Assembly (NCBI GenBank): GCA_002366675.1
Contig: DFBO01000153.1
Span: forward strand, 1 to 27,351
DNA length: 27,351 bases
DNA from: Flavobacteriaceae bacterium UBA3078
GTDB taxonomy: Bacteria; Bacteroidota; Bacteroidia; Flavobacteriales; Flavobacteriaceae
Direction: 5' to 3'
The translations under genes were made by a program, and so were the position numbers. Numbering within the stretch: the stretch's first letter is position 1; each line of letters starts with the position of its first letter. Positions 24,346 through 27,351 of this stretch are shown here, piece by piece. The notes under the pieces were generated by a model. It saw nothing but the letters and a program-made list of their open reading frames with translations. It did not search any database and was not told the origin of the DNA.

Positions 24346-25035
24346 ATTTAATTGTCTCAATAATTCTTGTTTATACGTTCTACCTATTGGAATACGAGTT
24401 CCTTGAACATAGACCTCATTTCCTGAAATTTTCTCAACAAATGCTCTATTTATAATAAACGATTTATGCACTTGTATAAATTGATTCTTTGATAATTTTT
24501 CTGACCAATTTTTTAAAGAATCGATATATGATAATTTTTTATTCTCTGTAATAACTGTAATATAGTTTCTACTTGATTCTATATAAAGAATGCTATTCGT
24601 TTCAATTTTATGAAGTGTTTTATCTACATTTAAAAAGAAAAACTCTTCTCCTTCTGGTTTAGAAATTTGTTCCGGCTTATTAATTCGTTCTTTGACCTTA
24701 TTTATAGCTTTAAGAAATCTATCAAACGAAAAAGGCTTTACCAAATAATCTACAATTGTTTCCAATTCAAAACTACTTACAGCATAATCTGGATAAGCTG
24801 TTGTCATAATTATTGCTGGTGGGTTTTTTATGGTTTTAATAAAATCTATTCCAGAAATATCAGGCAGATTAATATCTAAAAAAACCACATCTACAGATTG
24901 CTTATTTAAAAAAATATTCGCTTCTATGGCAGCTTTAAAAACACCTTGCAACTCTATATTAGGAAGTTTCCCAATATAATTCTTAAGAATTTTCTGAGCA
25001 GGAATTTCATCTTCTATAATAATGCAAGTCATCAT
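24337..25035 (-). CDS. LytTR-family response regulator
   Basis: A 232-residue DNA-binding regulator. The receiver domain (about 2-118) shows the acidic pocket Glu8-Asp9, phosphoacceptor Asp54 in FLDINLPDISG, the TTAY switch region and Lys in LVKPF. The LytTR domain (about 130-232) starts at FFFLNVDKTLHKI and contains YIESSRNYITV, FIQVHKSFIIN and the closing IPIGRTYKQELL. LytTR domains bind DNA with beta-strands, usually at pairs of direct repeats. The start overlaps the stop of the kinase gene by four bases (25032-25035), so the two are translationally coupled; a second ATG one codon later is also possible. Targets cannot be read from sequence, but the divergent spacer at 26004-26195 is a natural candidate. 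Confidence 0.96.
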   Translation of the reverse strand: MMTCIIIEDEIPAQKILKNYIGKLPNIELQGVFKAAIEANIFLNKQSVDVVFLDINLPDISGIDFIKTIKNPPAIIMTTAYPDYAVSSFELETIVDYLVKPFSFDRFLKAINKVKERINKPEQISKPEGEEFFFLNVDKTLHKIETNSILYIESSRNYITVITENKKLSYIDSLKNWSEKLSKNQFIQVHKSFIINRAFVEKISGNEVYVQGTRIPIGRTYKQELLRQLNIK

Positions 25036-26000
25036 TTCAGCTTCAATTTTAAATACACTTTAAAGGTTTCGCCTTTGGTAAAATCTAATCTATAATTTTC
25101 TTTATAAATAAGATCTAACCGTTTTTCTAAATTCTGTAAACCTATTTTAAATTCTTCACTACTCACCTTTTCTTTATCATAATCGTTGATACAAACACAC
25201 TCTAAAACACCTTTGCTTTCGGTAATAGTTACAGAGATATCACTATGCAATGTGCTATGTTTAAAAGCATTTTCAATAATTGTAATTAATAATAAAGGAG
25301 CAATAAGTAAGTTGTTAGATTCAATAGATTTACTATAATGAATCTGCTTCACACCTTCTGTTCTAATAGTTTGAAACGTCATGTAATTATCAATAAACTG
25401 TATTTCCTTTTCTAGTGAAATAGTTTCTGCATTACTTTCATACAGCACATGTTTCAAATTATCTGAAAGCATTAAAATAAGTTCAGGTGTTTCATTTGGT
25501 TTTTCAAGCGCATACGAATAAATGGTGTTCAAATTATTAAATAACACATGAGGATTTATTTGCGATTTCAAAAATTTCAACTCCATTTCAAGATGCTCCT
25601 GTTTTATATGTTCTACTTCATCTTGTTTATCTAAAAAGCGATAAAGCATCAAAATAAACGAGAAGAATATTAGTGGAACTAAGGTTTGCCAAAGATAGTC
25701 ACTAAGACATTTCATGATTGAACAACCACATTGAGCAAACACGTTACAATATAATTGTGTGGCAAAAAATGAGATAGCAGCAAAAACAAAAACATACAGA
25801 ATATAAAGTCGCTTTTTTATAAAAAATGGTAAAAGCAGCAGATTGTTAACATATACAATAACTACCAAAATAGATACATACTGTAAAAACGGGTTTTCAC
25901 GCCAATAATATTTAGAAAACACAAATAGTGAAACAAATACAAATAAGGCCCAGAACAAGATATGAACCAAAATTTGAGACGTATGTTTTTTTAATGGCAT
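25032..26000 (-). CDS. LytS-like sensor histidine kinase with periplasmic Cys cluster
   Basis: The start is ATG 25998-26000 (322 residues); a TTG precedes it. Four membrane helices are predicted at about 9-30, 38-60, 65-84 and 103-122, with Lys-Lys at 4-5 and KKR at 62-64 placing the N-terminus inside. The loop between helices 3 and 4, expected in the periplasm, holds four Cys at 85, 91, 93 and 98. The phosphoacceptor is His151 in SQINPHVLFNN; most relatives have HFLFN, so Val replaces Phe. The ATPase part has IIENAFKHS (241-249) and GLQNLEKRL (287-295). It is a homodimeric kinase for the LytTR regulator that overlaps its end by four bases. Disulfide, metal or redox sensing by the Cys cluster is inference. 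Confidence 0.94.
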   Translation of the reverse strand: MPLKKHTSQILVHILFWALFVFVSLFVFSKYYWRENPFLQYVSILVVIVYVNNLLLLPFFIKKRLYILYVFVFAAISFFATQLYCNVFAQCGCSIMKCLSDYLWQTLVPLIFFSFILMLYRFLDKQDEVEHIKQEHLEMELKFLKSQINPHVLFNNLNTIYSYALEKPNETPELILMLSDNLKHVLYESNAETISLEKEIQFIDNYMTFQTIRTEGVKQIHYSKSIESNNLLIAPLLLITIIENAFKHSTLHSDISVTITESKGVLECVCINDYDKEKVSSEEFKIGLQNLEKRLDLIYKENYRLDFTKGETFKVYLKLKLK

Positions 26001-26015
26001 CAATACAACTTATGT

Positions 26016-26052
26016 TTTGATGAAAGTAAATAGAAATATTTATTTCATCAAA
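26016..26052. promoter_or_regulatory. Long inverted repeat in the kinase/thioredoxin divergent spacer
   Basis: TTTGATGAAA (26016-26025) and TTTCATCAAA (26043-26052) are perfect arms. With one bulged base at 26026 the stem extends by TAAATA/TATTTA to 16 pairs, closing on GAAA at 26033-26036. It lies 15 to 52 bases before the kinase start and about 145 before the thioredoxin-like gene. It could be an operator, an RNA leader or a terminator-like barrier. The remainder of the spacer shows only the -7 element at 26172. Confidence 0.5.
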
Positions 26053-26171
26053 CTATATGTACAAAAGTCAATAATAAAGTAACAAACAACCATTTATACA
26101 TGAATTCTAACCATTGGTATATGTAATGATGCTGAAAATACAGATTATTAGTTTTCAATCTATAAGCATAA

Positions 26172-26179
26172 TATTTTTG
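26172..26179 (+). promoter_or_regulatory. Bacteroidetes-type -7 promoter element for the thioredoxin-like gene
   Basis: TATTTTTG matches TAnnTTTG exactly and lies 16 bases before the ATG at 26196, a leader of about 13 bases. No strong -33 element is seen. Confidence 0.45.
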
Positions 26180-26195
26180 AAAAAATCAATCAATC

Positions 26196-27116
26196 ATGAA
26201 ACGAACATACATTCTAATCTCAATCCTTTTTTGTTCCCAAATCATTTTTTCTCAATCAATCAACAAAGTTGTTACAGACGAAAAAGGAAAACAAAAAATG
26301 CTAGGTATAATTAATGAAAAAGGATTAAAACAAGCACCATTTAATGTCTGGTTTGACGCAAATCATGACAATTACTTAGTTAACAATAAAATTATTAAAA
26401 AGCTAAAAGATTCACTCAATCAATATACTATTAAAGTCTTTTTAGGAACTTGGTGTGGAGATAGCAAAAAAGAAGTGCCTCAATTTTATAGCATTTTAGA
26501 TGCAACTAAATTTCCTGATAGTCAATTAGAAACTATTGCTTTAGATAACACTCAAGATGCCTATAAACAAGCTCCCAATCATGAAGAGAAAGGAATGAAT
26601 GTCCATAGAGTTCCAACATTTATCTTTTATAAAAATGGAAAAGAAGCCAACAGAATTGTAGAGCATCCTAAAGAAACTTTAGAACGTGACATGCTTAAAA
26701 TTGTAAACGGAGAACGTTATACACCTAATTATCCAGCAGCAAATTTTTTACAAAATCAATTAGCTGAGATTACATTAGATAGTTTAAAAAGAGGTGAAAA
26801 TAGATTAGTTTCTATGCTCTCCGAATACGTAAAAGGAAGCAGAGAATTAAATACTGTAGGTTATATTTATTTACGAGCGAATGAATTAGATAAAGCCATG
26901 TATGTTTTTGATTTGAACACTAAGATCTTTCCATACAAATACAATGTGTTTGATAGTCTTGCTGAAGCTTATTTTGAAAAAGAAAATTATACAGAAGCTC
27001 TAAAAAATTATTACAAAGTATTAAGTCTAAAACCAGATGACAAGAATGCTCCAGAAATGATTGAAAAAATCAAGGAGAAATTAGGTAAGGATAAAACTCA
27101 AGAGGTTAAGTCTTAA
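26196..27116 (+). CDS. Exported thioredoxin-like protein with CxxS site and TPR repeats
   Basis: A 306-residue protein with signal peptide MKRTYILISILFCSQIIFSQ. Residues about 45-165 form a thioredoxin fold: the active-site turn is W86-C87-G88-D89-S90 and the cis-proline is Pro140 in HRVPTFIFYKNG. The second Cys of the usual CxxC is Ser, so it has a single reactive thiol; the WCGDS pattern is known in a thioredoxin subfamily. Residues about 210-295 are TPR-like helices (TVGYIYLRANELDKAMYVF; AEAYFEKENYTEALKNYYKV). The first 40 mature residues include a short 'DEKGKQKMLGIINEKG' segment with no assignment. It is divergent from a sensor kinase whose periplasmic loop carries four Cys, a suggestive but unproven link. 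It probably acts in the periplasm on a partner held by the TPRs. Confidence 0.9.
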   Translation: MKRTYILISILFCSQIIFSQSINKVVTDEKGKQKMLGIINEKGLKQAPFNVWFDANHDNYLVNNKIIKKLKDSLNQYTIKVFLGTWCGDSKKEVPQFYSILDATKFPDSQLETIALDNTQDAYKQAPNHEEKGMNVHRVPTFIFYKNGKEANRIVEHPKETLERDMLKIVNGERYTPNYPAANFLQNQLAEITLDSLKRGENRLVSMLSEYVKGSRELNTVGYIYLRANELDKAMYVFDLNTKIFPYKYNVFDSLAEAYFEKENYTEALKNYYKVLSLKPDDKNAPEMIEKIKEKLGKDKTQEVKS

Positions 27117-27156
27117 CTCCTCTTTCTTCCGATTTTAAAAAAAAAATCAGAATTCA

Positions 27157-27181
27157 TTCTCTTCTTAAAATAAGAGGAGAG
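27157..27181. repeat. Hairpin 1 of a two-hairpin intergenic element
   Basis: Arms 27157-27167 and 27171-27181 pair over 11 positions (two G-T) around AAA. The right arm and following bases (AAGAGGAGAGCTTCTAAC) resemble those of hairpin 2. It begins 40 bases after the thioredoxin-like gene; no clear T-run follows. Confidence 0.5.
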
Positions 27182-27215
27182 CTTCTAACAAACAATAATT
27201 TAGTTAGTATGTGTT

Positions 27216-27245
27216 CCTCTCTTTAGTTAAAGAGAGGTGCTTTTA
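27216..27245. repeat. Hairpin 2 of the intergenic element, terminator-like
   Basis: CCTCTCTTT (27216-27224) and AAAGAGAGG (27229-27237) are perfect nine-base arms around AGTT, followed by TGCTTTTAC. The T-run is short, so termination is possible but not convincing. With hairpin 1 it looks like a degenerate duplicated unit. Confidence 0.55.
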
Positions 27246-27287
27246 CGCTAGAAAATTTGGAGAGTTTGTAACAAAAAGAGTGAAACG

Positions 27288-27317
27288 ATTTTTAGGTTTT
27301 AATTAAAGCCTAAAAAT
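27288..27317. repeat. Thirty-base near-palindrome
   Basis: The two 15-base halves match as reverse complements at 14 positions; the core is AGGTTTTAATTAAAGCCT. T-runs precede and A-runs follow on both strands, the wrong way round for a terminator. No gene is seen from 27117 to the window end. Confidence 0.5.
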
Positions 27318-27351
27318 TGTATCAAGAACTAATTGTAGTAAAATAAAAAGT

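Noticed and set aside
27135..27150. GATTTT...AAAATC repeat after the thioredoxin-like gene as its terminator
   Set aside because: It is an A-run flanked by short complementary ends; the tail is not T-rich and the stem is pure A-T at its core.
27288..27317. Near-palindrome as a rho-independent terminator
   Set aside because: T-runs precede the stem instead of following it on both strands.
1..27351. tRNA genes, CRISPR arrays, insertion sequences, phage or defence genes
   Set aside because: No cloverleaf-like tRNA segments, spaced identical repeats, transposase, integrase or nuclease-defence motifs were seen in any spacer or gene.

Overview
The window is AT-rich chromosomal DNA from a member of Bacteroidetes, most likely a marine or aquatic Flavobacteriaceae. 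The signs are exported proteins whose signal peptides end in Ala-Gln, many lipoproteins, a LytS/LytTR-type two-component pair, an S46 dipeptidyl peptidase, a CzcA-type pump fused to its outer-membrane channel, and start regions that lack Shine-Dalgarno sequences but often carry the Bacteroidetes -7 element TAnnTTTG. No tRNA, rRNA, CRISPR array, insertion sequence or phage gene was seen.

Region 1 (1-5388, minus strand). A secreted protein is cut by the left edge. To its right is a tightly spaced run, transcribed leftwards: exonuclease III (xth), an OmpA-type coiled-coil lipoprotein, an octaheme cytochrome c lipoprotein with HEAT-like and TPR repeats, and a Tas-type aldo/keto reductase. Gaps are 11, 19 and 23 bases.

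Region 2 (5389-15180, plus strand). A nested hairpin lies in the divergent spacer. It is followed by a 1144-residue outer-membrane protein of unknown function with EF-hand-like loops. Then comes a heavy-metal efflux operon: a small His-rich exported protein, a CzcA-type RND pump fused to a TolC-like channel, and a lipoprotein adaptor. It ends in a strong terminator shared with the converging glyS.

Region 3 (15182-17671, minus strand). Glycyl-tRNA synthetase follows a membrane-anchored coiled-coil protein of unknown function. A hairpin just before glyS is either the terminator of the first gene or a leader element of the second.

Region 4 (17833-24333). ComF-type phosphoribosyltransferase and an Ig-like-domain lipoprotein (plus strand) converge on an omega-amidase/methionine-glutamine aminotransferase pair (minus strand). 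These two form a recognised salvage module. A secreted S46 peptidase follows on the plus strand, with an Arg that predicts DPP11-like acidic specificity and a clear terminator.

Region 5 (24337-27351). A LytS-like kinase with four Cys in a periplasmic loop and its LytTR regulator (overlapping by 4 bases) run leftwards. They diverge from an exported CxxS thioredoxin-like protein with TPR repeats. A long hairpin lies in the divergent spacer. The last 235 bases hold no gene but contain two related hairpins and a 30-base near-palindrome.

The genes are mostly ordinary flavobacterial functions. The less described items are the 1144-residue outer-membrane protein, the octaheme/HEAT/TPR lipoprotein, the pump-channel fusion with a buried signal peptide, and the Cys-loop kinase. 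No single novel defence or mobile system was seen.
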